64,000 nucleotides of DNA, taken from Stenotrophomonas maltophilia (GTDB lineage Bacteria; Pseudomonadota; Gammaproteobacteria; Xanthomonadales; Xanthomonadaceae). The notes beneath the pieces are model-generated. The model saw only the letters and a program-made list of their open reading frames with translations, was not told the origin of the DNA and made no database searches. Position 1 is the stretch's first letter; each line of letters starts with the position of its first letter. The stretch covers positions 1,116,001 through 1,180,000 of the forward strand of contig NZ_CP090423.1 of NCBI RefSeq assembly GCF_023518235.1. The letters are read 5' to 3'. The position numbers and the translations under genes are program-made. Positions 33,312 through 41,902 of the stretch are shown here, one piece after another.

Positions 33312-33779
33312 TCACTGCTCGGGAGCGGCCGGTTCGACTGGGAATATCTCAAGCTCCTGGCTTCCCGCCAACTTCCCGTTGAGGCTGACTTCAAACAAAT
33401 ACCGCCCGACCCGCCAGGGCTCGCCTGGCTCAAACACCAGTTTCGGCGCGGCAGCATTACCCGCATTCAGCCGAAGCTTCCGGACGCCCGCAGTGCTGCC
33501 ATCGGCCAGTGCAATCATCTTTACGGATAGATCCGCACCTCGCGTCGAACCCTGACTCTTGAGCGACAGCTCAATGGCATCGCCAGGATGCGCCGGCCGC
33601 ATGGAGTTGCCTGACGACTGGCCAACCGGGCGTGCGACAACCTCCACGAACGAAAACTCCTCAGCGGTTGCCGCGCTTGCTGCTGGCGGCACTGGGTCAG
33701 CGGGTGATCGGCCACACCCCACAAGCACTAAACCGAGACACAGCATGGCTGCCATCCGAACTTCCCTTGTCATCCCCAT
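33312..33779 (-). CDS. Putative lipoprotein
   Basis: 155-residue predicted lipoprotein. The signal (MTREVRMAAMLCLGLVLVGCG) has a clear lipobox ending in Cys. The mature part looks like one beta-sandwich domain with alternating strands (FVEVVARPVG, DAIELSLKSQGS, RVGRYLFEVSLNGKLAG), as in many proteins that bind partners in the periplasm. The ATG at 33779 has AAAGGA seven bases upstream; a longer frame to 33905 adds implausible sequence. It ends 15 bases from the stop of the cytochrome c peroxidase gene on the other strand. No named family was recognised. Confidence 0.65.
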   Translation of the reverse strand: MGMTREVRMAAMLCLGLVLVGCGRSPADPVPPAASAATAEEFSFVEVVARPVGQSSGNSMRPAHPGDAIELSLKSQGSTRGADLSVKMIALADGSTAGVRKLRLNAGNAAAPKLVFEPGEPWRVGRYLFEVSLNGKLAGSQELEIFPVEPAAPEQ

Positions 33780-34006
33780 GACACGTCCTTTTTCTCTGTG
33801 ATGGCTTCGGATAGTAACCGTAACCGGGCGGCATCTGACAGAAGCAGGCGTGCCAGATACCCCCCGGCCAATCGGAGGAGTTTGCACCACGCACCAATCC
33901 ATCACGTCAATGATTCACAGGACATCGATGGATGCAGCCCATCGATCTCTAGGAATAATCGCAAAAATCCAACAATTTCGATGTTCGACGCGACAGCAGC
34001 GCCAGA

Positions 34007-34675
34007 ATGGTCACCACGCCTGCGGGCGCCGATCACCTCCTGCGCATGAATGGATTTCCTGCACCGCGCCCCCTGCAACTGGCGCTTCTGGATGACCACG
34101 AAATCGTCCGTCGCGGCACCGCCCTCCATCTTGCCGGCGACCGCCGCTTCACCATCGTCGCCAGCCATACCCACAGCGACGATCTCATCAACAGCCTGCG
34201 GTACGCCCGGGTGGATGTAGCCATCATCGACCTGACCCTGGCCCCGGGCGACCGCGACGGCGCCGAGCTGGTGGCGCTGCTGCGCGAGCAGTTTCCTCGC
34301 ATGCCGCTGCTGGCATTCGCAACGCACCTACCCACCACCAATCTCAATCACCTGATCGGCACGGGACTGAGTGGCTTTGTCAGCAAGGCCGAGCCACTCC
34401 ACGCTCTCTCCGACGCGATCCTGCGTGTTGCGCAGGGCTTGACCCGCGCGCCGCCGGATTTCACCCTGGCCATCGGGCGCCACGAGCTCACCCGCAACGA
34501 GCGCGAGGTCCTGGACCTGCTGTTGGAGGGATTCACCCTGTCCGAGATCGCCCTGCGTCGCCATCGCAGCATCAAGACCGTCAGTACGCAGAAGATCGCC
34601 GCGTTACGCAAGCTTGGACTGCGCAGCGACATTGAAGTCTACGCCATGCGTGAACGAATGCTGGAGCTGCGGTGA
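34007..34675 (+). CDS. Response regulator, NarL/LuxR type
   Basis: 222-residue two-component regulator. The receiver domain has the acidic pair in LALLDDHE, the phosphorylation Asp in VAIIDLTL, the Thr in FATHL and the Lys in FVSKAEP. The LuxR-type helix-turn-helix is at the C-terminus (LTRNEREVLDLLLEGFTLSE, then HRSIKTVSTQKIAALRKLG). An alternative start at 34046 (MNGFPAPRP) would remove 13 poorly conserved residues. The stop overlaps the GTG start of the sensor kinase, so the pair is co-expressed. The arrangement and domain types resemble BvgA/EvgA-like regulators. Confidence 0.9.
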   Translation: MVTTPAGADHLLRMNGFPAPRPLQLALLDDHEIVRRGTALHLAGDRRFTIVASHTHSDDLINSLRYARVDVAIIDLTLAPGDRDGAELVALLREQFPRMPLLAFATHLPTTNLNHLIGTGLSGFVSKAEPLHALSDAILRVAQGLTRAPPDFTLAIGRHELTRNEREVLDLLLEGFTLSEIALRRHRSIKTVSTQKIAALRKLGLRSDIEVYAMRERMLELR

Positions 34676-37008
34676 GACGCGGCAGCGCACTCCGCCAGCC
34701 TGCGTTGATTGCACTGCTGCTGACGCTGCTTCTATTGCCCGGCGCGGCGGCCGAGGATGCCACGCTGCAACACTGGCCTCCGAACGGCCATGTCCGGGTG
34801 GCCATGCCGCCGTCCCTGCGCCCGATGCCGGCCGCACTGACTGACAACGCGTCTCCGGCAACCCTTGCCCATGGCTATGCGGAGATCGTGTCCCGGCATA
34901 CCCGCCTGGTGTTTGAAGAGATCCCCTACCCCAGCATCGAGGCTTCAATCCACGCCGTCTGCCGGAATGAGGCTGAACTGGTGATGGTGTTCGGCGGCGC
35001 CAGGCACCGTGCACCCCCCTGCCCTGACCTGATCGCGTCCGGCGCATATCCCGGCGGGGCCACGCTGCTGGCCGCACGTTCGGGCACGCGACTGCCACGC
35101 GACGTGCACGAACTGCACGGGTGGACGATCGCGGTGGTCCGGGGCGGGCCCTTTGCGGGCTGGCTGGCCGCACATCATCCGCAGATTCAGCTGCGGCATT
35201 TTCCGGATCGGCACGCCACGCTTGCCGCCGTTGCAGCGGGCCTCGCCGACGTAGCCATCGGCCTGGAAAGCACCCTGCGACCGATGGTCCGTCGTCACTT
35301 CAATGGCAGCCTGCAACTGCAACCACTTGAAAGTGACTTCTCCTCCGACCTGCATCTGCTGGTGCGTCGCCAGAACGAAGCCCTGCTGCGACGGATCGAC
35401 AAGGCCGTGCGTGACATCACGCTGGACGAGCACGCCGGCCTGCTGCATCTATGGGCCGAGCAGGCGTTGCCAGCCTCCCTCGGCGAGGCGCTGCGCTGGG
35501 CGCGGCAACCGCCTGCGCTTGCCTGGGTGGCGCTGATCCCCCTGCTGGCCGCCCTGCCCTTGTTGTGGCGCCTGCGCCATCGCCTGCGCCCAGGCAGCGA
35601 TCGGCTGGGCGCACGTGCGGCGGGCATGATCAGCCACGAAATGCGCAATGCAGCCCAGGCCATGCTCGCCGCGATCGAGTTGCTGGCACAGTCGCCGCTA
35701 CGCCGCGGGCAAGGCGAGCTGGTTGGCGTTGCCAAGGCCGCCGGCCACTCGCTTCGCGCTTTGCTGAATCGGGCGCTGGACTTCTCGCGAGTGGCCGCCG
35801 GCACGTTCACTCCACAGCCTCGGCCTTGCGATGTGCTGGGCCTGTGCCAGCAAGTGCTGTATGCCATTGACCCTCACGCTCGCCGCAAGGGGCTGCGGCT
35901 GCAGTTTGCGGCGCCTGCGGCGCCCTCGCCCAGCGTAATGATCGACCCGGATGCCCTGCGCCAGATCGCCAGCAACCTGCTGATCAATGCCGTGAAGTTC
36001 AGTGATGCCGGCAGCATCGAGCTACGCCTGGATCTGGTGCCGCCCGCGCGGCCGCGCGAACTGCTGCTGGAGGTCATCGACAGCGGGATCGGCATCGCGC
36101 CTGACACGTTGAAAACCCTGTTCCGCCCCTTCCACCAGGGTGCCGGCGGCAAGCGTCGCGGCGGCAGCGGGCTGGGGCTGGCCATCTGCCGCGAGCTGGC
36201 CCGCGCGATGGGAGGCGAACTGACCGTGCACAGCGTGCTCGGCAAAGGCAGCCGATTCATCCTGCGCCTGCCGGTGCGCGCCACCAGGGCAACCACGGAT
36301 CCGGCACCAGCTCGCACTGCGGCAGCCCCGCTGGCGGGGCTGGCGCTGTTGCTGGCGGAGGATCACCCACTGAACCGGCGCGTGGTTGCCGAACAGCTGC
36401 GACAGTTGGGCGCCGAGGTGTGCGCGGTGGCTGAAGCCACCGAAGCGCTGGCCGAACAGGCGCGCCACCCTCGCAGCGTGATGCTGCTTGATATCGGGCT
36501 TCGCGGCATGGATGGCCATGCGCTGGCAGGAGAGCTGCGACGACAGTCGGACACGCCGTTGCGACTGATCGCCCTGTCCGCGCGCACCGGACGCAGGCAT
36601 CTTGAACGCTGCAGGGCATCAGGTTTCGATGCCGTGCTGACCAAACCGCTGCGGCCGGCGCAGCTGCTGCAGGCGCTGGAACTGCACGCACCGCAGGGAG
36701 TCGCACCCGACGAAGCAACCGCCGCAACCGACAGCCTGCTGGCTGCCTATCTGAGCGACATGGGCAACGAACTAGGGAGCATTGAAGGCTGCCTGCGCGA
36801 TCACAACGCGCCCGCACTGCGCCACCATGCACATCGACTGCAGGGGACCTTGCAGATGCTCGGCGCCCACGAGCAGGCCGCACTGGCGGCCGCACTCTGG
36901 GATCTGGGGCAGCGTGCCACGCCGGACTGGAGCGCGGCGCGGCAGCTGCTTGAACGCCTGCGGGATTGGCACGGCGCCCGCACGGCGGATGCCCTGCCAT
37001 CGCCCTGA
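34672..37008 (+). CDS. Hybrid sensor histidine kinase (BvgS/EvgS-like)
   Basis: 778-residue inner-membrane kinase starting at GTG (overlap GTGA with the regulator). It has a signal/anchor near residues 10-26 and a periplasmic amino-acid-binding-protein-like sensor domain (about 40-270). A transmembrane helix lies near 282-300, and the dimerisation box MISHEMRNAAQAM carries phospho-His322. A GHKL ATPase domain follows (GIGIAPDTLKTLF, GSGLGLAICRELARAMGG). The receiver domain has LLLAEDHPLNRR and Asp in VMLLDIGLRGMDGH. The C-terminal Hpt domain has HHAHRLQGTL. This is a complete four-step phosphorelay. There is no HAMP or PAS domain between the membrane helix and the kinase. The inducing signal is unknown. 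Confidence 0.92.
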   Translation: MRRGSALRQPALIALLLTLLLLPGAAAEDATLQHWPPNGHVRVAMPPSLRPMPAALTDNASPATLAHGYAEIVSRHTRLVFEEIPYPSIEASIHAVCRNEAELVMVFGGARHRAPPCPDLIASGAYPGGATLLAARSGTRLPRDVHELHGWTIAVVRGGPFAGWLAAHHPQIQLRHFPDRHATLAAVAAGLADVAIGLESTLRPMVRRHFNGSLQLQPLESDFSSDLHLLVRRQNEALLRRIDKAVRDITLDEHAGLLHLWAEQALPASLGEALRWARQPPALAWVALIPLLAALPLLWRLRHRLRPGSDRLGARAAGMISHEMRNAAQAMLAAIELLAQSPLRRGQGELVGVAKAAGHSLRALLNRALDFSRVAAGTFTPQPRPCDVLGLCQQVLYAIDPHARRKGLRLQFAAPAAPSPSVMIDPDALRQIASNLLINAVKFSDAGSIELRLDLVPPARPRELLLEVIDSGIGIAPDTLKTLFRPFHQGAGGKRRGGSGLGLAICRELARAMGGELTVHSVLGKGSRFILRLPVRATRATTDPAPARTAAAPLAGLALLLAEDHPLNRRVVAEQLRQLGAEVCAVAEATEALAEQARHPRSVMLLDIGLRGMDGHALAGELRRQSDTPLRLIALSARTGRRHLERCRASGFDAVLTKPLRPAQLLQALELHAPQGVAPDEATAATDSLLAAYLSDMGNELGSIEGCLRDHNAPALRHHAHRLQGTLQMLGAHEQAALAAALWDLGQRATPDWSAARQLLERLRDWHGARTADALPSP

Positions 37009-37764
37009 TCAGGCGGCCAGGCGCTCGACCTGGCGGCGGGTCAGGTCGTTGAAGCGACCCAGCGACATCAGGTGCTGGTGAATCAGCGCCATCCAGCCGC
37101 TGCGGTGCCACTCGACCACGGTCGCTTCCGGCAGCGCGACGAACTTCTCGACGTCCACCACCAGGAAGCCATTGAGGTTGAACTCACGGCCATCGGGGGT
37201 ACGCACGGTGGCGTTGCGCTCGACCAGCAGGCCGTTGTCGACCAGGGCTTTGGAGAAGGCCAGGGTCTGCTCGTGTTCACGGGTGAACTGGCCGCAGAAT
37301 TCCAGCGCCTGCTGCACCATTTCGGTGGCCTTGCCGTCGGTGAACAGCGGCTGCCCTTCCTCGCCGCCCTTGACAACGCGCGGGCTGTCTTCGTCGATGC
37401 CCAGCAGGAAGTCATTGTCCGCGCCGGTGTCGATGAAGATGAAGGGATGGCGGCGCAGGTAGGCCGGGATGTAGGTCTCGTCTTCCCACAGGCCGTCCTT
37501 GATGAACAGGTTCTGGTCGGACACGCCCACGGCGGCCATCGGCACCGCGCCCGGGCCGGCAAACAGGATCGGGAAGTGATGCAGGGCCAGCGCGAACTCG
37601 CCCAGCACCAGCGGAATGGCGTTGTTGCCGGCGGCGAACTCGAGGCGGCCCGGCAGGATGCGCAGGTCGGCGTGGAGATCGGCCTGCAGCGGCACCGGAC
37701 GGGAATAGAACAGGGGTGCGCCGCTCGGCGCAGCTTCGGTGGTGGTGTCGCTGGTGGTGGTCAT
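37009..37764 (-). CDS. SapC family protein
   Basis: 251-residue protein of the SapC family, whose biochemical role is unclear; relatives often lie near TonB-dependent receptors or peptide-related genes. Typical blocks are FAAGNNAIPLVLGEFALA, FPILFAGPGAVPMAAVGV, NLFIKDGLWEDETYIPAYLR and FDLL-like ends such as FNLNGFLVVDVEKF. The start at 37764 (MTTTSDTTTEAAP) is preferred to a 14-residue longer frame. No signal peptide is visible, so it may be cytoplasmic or surface-associated. It is convergent with the sensor kinase, with adjoining stop codons. Confidence 0.88.
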   Translation of the reverse strand: MTTTSDTTTEAAPSGAPLFYSRPVPLQADLHADLRILPGRLEFAAGNNAIPLVLGEFALALHHFPILFAGPGAVPMAAVGVSDQNLFIKDGLWEDETYIPAYLRRHPFIFIDTGADNDFLLGIDEDSPRVVKGGEEGQPLFTDGKATEMVQQALEFCGQFTREHEQTLAFSKALVDNGLLVERNATVRTPDGREFNLNGFLVVDVEKFVALPEATVVEWHRSGWMALIHQHLMSLGRFNDLTRRQVERLAA

Positions 37765-37874
37765 CTTGGGAACCGTTCGATCATGCGCGCCTGCCATCCC
37801 GGGCACGCCAGCGGGAACAACCTGAATCCCGCATTATCAACAAGCACGATGACAACAGCCACCCCATCGGCGCA

Positions 37875-38147
37875 CTATTTCAGCTGCAGGGGATAGCGCT
37901 GCCACAGCACATGGACCAGGAAACCGGCCAGCTCGGTATCGCGGGCACTGACGGCGGCACGGATCTTGTCCAGCAGCACCATGTCGCTGCACGAGCGCAC
38001 GTCGGCGTGATTGGCCTGCCCGGCCCTGCGCGCACGGTAGCGCGCGGCCCGCTGCGCGTCGCTCATCGCGTACCCGAACTTGGGCGGACGACCGCGCTTG
38101 CGCGGCAGGGTCAGCTCAAGGGTTCCGGGGTCTTTGTCATCACGCAT
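37875..38147 (-). CDS. Small AT-hook-like DNA-binding protein
   Basis: 90-residue basic protein. Near the N-terminus it has an AT-hook-type motif (RKRGRPPKFG) followed by DAQRAARYRARRAG, a combination seen in small replication or mobilisation-associated proteins. The C-terminal half is helical (SDMVLLDKIRAAVSARDTELAGF). The start at 38147 removes nine weak residues from a longer frame. It should bind AT-rich minor grooves and has no known role beyond that. It sits alone on the minus strand between SapC and the EF-G paralogue. Confidence 0.65.
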   Translation of the reverse strand: MRDDKDPGTLELTLPRKRGRPPKFGYAMSDAQRAARYRARRAGQANHADVRSCSDMVLLDKIRAAVSARDTELAGFLVHVLWQRYPLQLK

Positions 38148-38289
38148 GGGCGGGGTGCGGGCGGCGGCGAGCAACGGGGGGTGCGCAATTTATCGTGAGG
38201 CATCACTTTAATCCAGCTTTTTCTGCGGTTTTGTTGCGGTGCAGTGCAAAAAATTTCGCGCACCGCATCGAATACACCCATGCCAGCAC

Positions 38290-38319
38290 AAAAAAAGGGA
38301 GCCCGCGAACGGGCTCCCC
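38290..38319 (-). terminator. Rho-independent terminator of the EF-G paralogue
   Basis: Stem GGGAGCCCG-CGAA-CGGGCTCCC (38297-38318) is followed, on the minus strand, by seven T residues (38290-38296). It lies ten bases after the stop of the EF-G gene. Confidence 0.9.
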
Positions 38320-38328
38320 TCATCTTCT

Positions 38329-40365
38329 TCATGCGGCGCGCACCGGCTCGTACCCGTGCAGGTGTGCCTCGCTGCTGGCCCGGCCCTGACTGAGCGAGCG
38401 CAGCGATGTGGTGTAGCCCACCATCTGCGCCAGCGGTGCGAAACCACTGACTTCGGCGCGACCTTCCTGGTCATCGATGCGGGCAACGCGGCCGTGGCGG
38501 CGATTGAGGTCGCCCACCACATCCCCCACCGACGCCGACGGCGAATGCACCGTCACCGCCATCACCGGCTCCAGCAGCTGCGTGCCACCCTCGGCCAGCG
38601 CCGCCTTGATCGCCTCGGCAGCGGCGCGATGGAACGCCATCTCCGAAGAGTCCTTGGCATGGGTCTGGCCATCGACAAGACTGACCTCGATACCGACCAC
38701 CGGATGACCCTGCGGACCTTCCGACAGCGCGGCACGCACGCCCTTCTCCACTGCTGCGATGAAGCTGCGCGGCACCACGCCACCGACGATGCGGTCGTTG
38801 AACACCACCTGGTCGTCGTCGCGCGGTGAGACATCCAGCACCACGTGTGCGAACTGGCCCTGGCCGCCGGTCTGCTTGACCAGCCGCCCGACTACGCCGG
38901 ACATAGCGCGCATCGGTGTCTCCTGATAGGCCACGCGCGGCGCACCCACGCCAACATCCACCTTCCATTCGCTGCGCAGGCGCTCGACCATCACCTCCAG
39001 GTGCAGCTCGCCCATGCCCCAGACCAGGGTCTCCGCCGTGTCGCGATCGGTTTCGACGCGGAACGAGGGATCTTCCTGGGCCAGGCTGGCCAGGCCTTGC
39101 GCCATCCGGATCAGGTCGGCCGCACGCGCCGGCTCCAGCCGCCAGGCCAGCACCGGCGCCTGTGCCTGGATGTTCTCCAGGCGCAGCGGCTGTGCGCGGC
39201 CGCTCAGCGTTTCACCGCTGATCGCATCCTTCCAGCCCAGCACCGCGACGATGTCACCGGCCACGGCCTGCTCGATGTCGTGGGTCTGGTCGGCCTGCAC
39301 CCGCACCAGGCGGCTGACACGCCGCCCTTGCGGATGCTGCGAACTGGCCAGCGCATCACCGGCCTTCAAGGTGCCCGAATACAGCCGCACGAAGCTGAGG
39401 GCGCCGTGCTGCTGGTGGGTGATCTTGAACAGCAGGCCGGCCAACGGACCGTCCGGGTCCGGCGGCAGCGACACGTCACCGTGGTCTGACTCGGCGGTGA
39501 CCGCAGGCCGATCCAGCGGCGACGGCAGGTAATCGACCACCGCGTCCAGCAGCGTTTCGATGCCCTTGTCCTTGAACGCCGCACCGGCCAGCACCGGCAC
39601 GCCGGCACCGGCCAACGTCGCCCGGCGGATCGCCGCGCGCAGCTGTTCGGCATCGACCACGCGCCCTTCCAGCCAGGCATCGGCGAGCCGTTCATCGTGG
39701 TCGGCTACGGCCTCGACCAGCGCATCGCGTCGCGGCTGCCATGTTGCGCGCAGCGTGTCGTCCCAAGCAGTGATCGTGGCCGCAGCACCGTCCTGCCACT
39801 GCAGCACGCGCTCATCGACCAGATCGACCCAGCCGTTGAAGGCGCCTTCGCTGCCCAGCGGTACGCCCAGCGCCCACGGCCGTGCCCGCAGCTTGTCCTG
39901 CAACTGCTCCAGCACGCGCTCGAACGAGGCGCCGACGCGATCCATCTTGTTGACGAAGGCGATCAGCGGCACCCGATGGCGGCGCGCCTGGCGCCACACC
40001 GTCTCCGACTGCGGCTGCACACCGTCCACTGCCGAGAACACGGCCACGGCACCATCGAGCACGCGCAGCGAACGCTCGACTTCAATGGCGAAGTCGATGT
40101 GGCCGGGGGTATCGATCAGGGTCAACCGATGCGGCGGCAGGTCGCGCGGCGCCCACTGTGCCTGCACGGCGGCCGCGCCGATGGTGATGCCACGCTCACG
40201 CTCGATCGCCGAGAAGTCGGTGGTCGCGTTGCCGTCGTGCACTTCACCGACGCGGTGGATCTCGCCGCTTTTCCACAGCAGGCGTTCGGTCAGCGTGGTC
40301 TTGCCGGCGTCGATGTGGGCAATGATGCCGAGGTTGCGACGGCGGGAAAGGACTTGGGTGTTCAT
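38329..40365 (-). CDS. fusA: Elongation factor G paralogue
   Basis: 678-residue translational GTPase of the EF-G family, slightly shorter than the usual housekeeping protein of about 700 residues. G-domain motifs are AHIDAGKTT (G1), GITIGAA (switch), DTPGHIDFAIEVERSL (G3) and NKMDR (G4). Domains II to V follow, ending in GMSTGF-like SGFAPLAQMVGYTTSLRS. The ATG at 40365 has AGGAA seven bases upstream; a longer frame to 40404 would run through the leader hairpins. It stands alone, not in a str (rpsL-rpsG-fusA-tuf) operon, so it is a second copy, for example an EF-G2-type factor. A short leader ORF and alternative hairpins precede it. Confidence 0.92.
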   Translation of the reverse strand: MNTQVLSRRRNLGIIAHIDAGKTTLTERLLWKSGEIHRVGEVHDGNATTDFSAIERERGITIGAAAVQAQWAPRDLPPHRLTLIDTPGHIDFAIEVERSLRVLDGAVAVFSAVDGVQPQSETVWRQARRHRVPLIAFVNKMDRVGASFERVLEQLQDKLRARPWALGVPLGSEGAFNGWVDLVDERVLQWQDGAAATITAWDDTLRATWQPRRDALVEAVADHDERLADAWLEGRVVDAEQLRAAIRRATLAGAGVPVLAGAAFKDKGIETLLDAVVDYLPSPLDRPAVTAESDHGDVSLPPDPDGPLAGLLFKITHQQHGALSFVRLYSGTLKAGDALASSQHPQGRRVSRLVRVQADQTHDIEQAVAGDIVAVLGWKDAISGETLSGRAQPLRLENIQAQAPVLAWRLEPARAADLIRMAQGLASLAQEDPSFRVETDRDTAETLVWGMGELHLEVMVERLRSEWKVDVGVGAPRVAYQETPMRAMSGVVGRLVKQTGGQGQFAHVVLDVSPRDDDQVVFNDRIVGGVVPRSFIAAVEKGVRAALSEGPQGHPVVGIEVSLVDGQTHAKDSSEMAFHRAAAEAIKAALAEGGTQLLEPVMAVTVHSPSASVGDVVGDLNRRHGRVARIDDQEGRAEVSGFAPLAQMVGYTTSLRSLSQGRASSEAHLHGYEPVRAA

Positions 40366-40428
40366 AAAGAGGTTCCTGCTAAGCCAACTCCAGGGGCCGC
40401 GCACCCCGGTTGGCGACAGGGCGCGCGG
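40366..40428 (-). promoter_or_regulatory. Mutually exclusive hairpins ahead of the EF-G paralogue
   Basis: Read on the minus strand, one stem pairs CCGCGCGCCC with GGGGTGCGCGG (ten pairs, one G-T). An alternative pairs GCCAAC and GGGG with CCCC and GTTGGC, using the same GGGG segment. The region lies between the leader ORF stop and the EF-G start. This layout resembles a translation-controlled attenuator. Confidence 0.5.
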
Positions 40429-40458
40429 CTAGCGTTCGGTCTCGGCGATCTGGTGCAT
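40429..40458 (-). CDS. Leader peptide ORF (MHQIAETER) upstream of the EF-G paralogue
   Basis: A nine-codon ORF with a near-perfect ribosome site (AAGGAG, eight bases before ATG). It is too short to be a normal gene and lies 63 bases before the EF-G start. It immediately precedes the two alternative hairpins. Ribosome stalling on it would choose between the hairpins and so set EF-G expression. The strong ribosome site is the main evidence that it is translated. Confidence 0.5.
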   Translation of the reverse strand: MHQIAETER

Positions 40459-40481
40459 GGCACGTTCTCCTTGGGTACTGG

Positions 40482-40505
40482 GTAGAGTCGACTGTTGGTC
40501 GACTC
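40482..40505. repeat. SMAG-like GTAG repeat
   Basis: GTAGAGTCGACTGTTGGTCGAC forms a short palindromic hairpin with a GTAG head, the pattern of the SMAG REP family of S. maltophilia. It lies upstream of the leader ORF. Confidence 0.7.
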
Positions 40506-40526
40506 ACGAAAAAGCAGAAACGAAAA

Positions 40527-40546
40527 GAGCGCCCCGAAGGGCGCTC
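40527..40546 (-). terminator. Rho-independent terminator-like hairpin
   Basis: GAGCGCCC-CGAA-GGGCGCTC with four T residues after it on the minus strand (40523-40526). It would end minus-strand transcripts coming from the secreted-protein gene at 40791-41540, before the EF-G leader. Confidence 0.7.
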
Positions 40547-40738
40547 TGTGGATGGTCCAGCGATGGCCGCTTCAGCGGCCTCGTGGGGCTCCAGGCAGAC
40601 ACGCCCGTTCCGCGCTTGCGCGGGTCAGGGTGAAAAACTTCAGGAGCGGCATCCGGTTCATGGGGCGCATTCTAGACCTGCCAATCTGGCGCGCAAGTGA
40701 ATATTGCGCACACCAGTGGAACGATGAGGCCGACCGGC

Positions 40739-40782
40739 GTCAGGGTCGGATCCCCTTGCCAACGGCAAAGGGTCCTGACCCC
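40739..40782. repeat. Imperfect inverted repeat, REP-like
   Basis: A long imperfect stem beginning GTCAGGGTCGGATCCC and ending in AAGGGTCCTGACCCC around a CCTTGCCAACGGC loop region. It lies in the gap between the EF-G leader and the secreted protein. It resembles intergenic repeats common in Stenotrophomonas. Confidence 0.55.
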
Positions 40783-40790
40783 ACCACCGC

Positions 40791-41540
40791 CTACTTGCAG
40801 CCGTGCAGCTTCCGCGCCTCGGCCACCGTCGCAGCCTGGTCGTCCCCCATCGAGACCCAGCCCTTCAGCGACATTGCCGGATCCACGTGCGCCTCACGCG
40901 TGCCGCCATGGACCACCACTTCGGTCCAGCTACCCACAGGCGCCAGCTCCGAAAGCCGCGCCGCCTGGTCGTCCTCGGTGCTGAACATGTCGTCCGCACC
41001 CGCCTTCGGCGTGGTATTCACGGTTTCGGTCTTGCGGGTGCGGACCCGAAGCGCACCATCCGGCAGGCGCTGGGTGATCACCTCATGGCGCTCGACACCG
41101 TACGCCCAACTGTTCTCGCCAACGCTGCGGGTCTCGCTGCCGTCATCAGCCACGGCCACCACCTCGCCCGCTGGCCCGATCACGCCCGCGACAGCCCCCA
41201 TGCCGGCCATCAATGCCTGATAGACGATCATCTGTCGCTGTTCGGCGCTCAACGGCCCGGACTTGAGCTTGGCAGCAGGGATTTTCAGGTACGCCGCCTC
41301 CCTGCACAGCACCAGCACCTGCTGGTCGTCCCAGCCGACCGACATTTCCTCGTTGGCGAAGTACTGCGTCTTCAACGTGGTGACAGCGGCACCTTCGCCG
41401 CCGGAATGCCGGGTCTCGATCAGCGACGCCTGCTCGGACGCGGTCACCAGTGACACCGAAGAAGTCGATGCCGCACTGGTGGCTCCTGCGGAGGTGGCCA
41501 TGGCGACCAGCAGCACGCCACGCGAAAGACTACAGATCAT
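40791..41540 (-). CDS. Hypothetical exported protein
   Basis: 249-residue protein with an N-terminal signal sequence (MICSLSRGVLLVAMATSAGATSAA). The mature part starts with a Ser/Thr-rich stretch and is otherwise unremarkable. It carries two Cys residues (CREAAYL and the C-terminal KLHGC), which could form a disulfide. No family was recognised. It is followed on the same strand by a terminator-like hairpin about 245 bases downstream, so it is probably transcribed alone. Confidence 0.65.
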   Translation of the reverse strand: MICSLSRGVLLVAMATSAGATSAASTSSVSLVTASEQASLIETRHSGGEGAAVTTLKTQYFANEEMSVGWDDQQVLVLCREAAYLKIPAAKLKSGPLSAEQRQMIVYQALMAGMGAVAGVIGPAGEVVAVADDGSETRSVGENSWAYGVERHEVITQRLPDGALRVRTRKTETVNTTPKAGADDMFSTEDDQAARLSELAPVGSWTEVVVHGGTREAHVDPAMSLKGWVSMGDDQAATVAEARKLHGCK

Positions 41541-41603
41541 TGCATCAGTCCATTGAGAAATTCAGATGCACCATGATATGCCGAACGAAGCACGATGAGG
41601 CTC

Positions 41604-41770
41604 TCAATCCACCTCCCTCAGCGCCGGCACCCAGCCTTGCGCGGATGTCGCAAATGCCCCGTCGCCAAGCTCGCCTGCCGCCCGTTCACGTCGAAGTCGC
41701 AGTAGCGAGCAGATCCGGCCAACACCGCTTTTTTCTCGTGCATCCGGCACAGCCTGGTCCACGCAGAAAG
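41604..41770 (-). pseudogene. Possible frameshifted small gene
   Basis: On the minus strand one frame reads MHEKKAVLAGSARYCDFDVN and a second frame continues GELGDGAFATSAQGWVPALR to a stop at 41604. Joined across a shift near 41675, they give one coherent short protein, while each frame alone degenerates. The family is not recognised. A sequencing error or a genuine frameshift would both explain it. The remaining bases between 41541 and 41902 hold nothing else I can support. Confidence 0.3.
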
Positions 41771-41902
41771 CCACAGTCGCTTGCACGGGGACATGCCCGC
41801 ACTCAATGATCTCCCGCGCCATCGACAAACCACCTGTGTTGCATCAGCCACCGGAACACGGGCCTCCCCCGAAGACCGGCCACAAAAGCAGACACCCTGA
41901 GC

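Noticed and set aside
38239..40485. Long plus-strand frames opposite the EF-G paralogue
   Set aside because: Third-position GC shadow frames; the minus strand carries an unmistakable EF-G.
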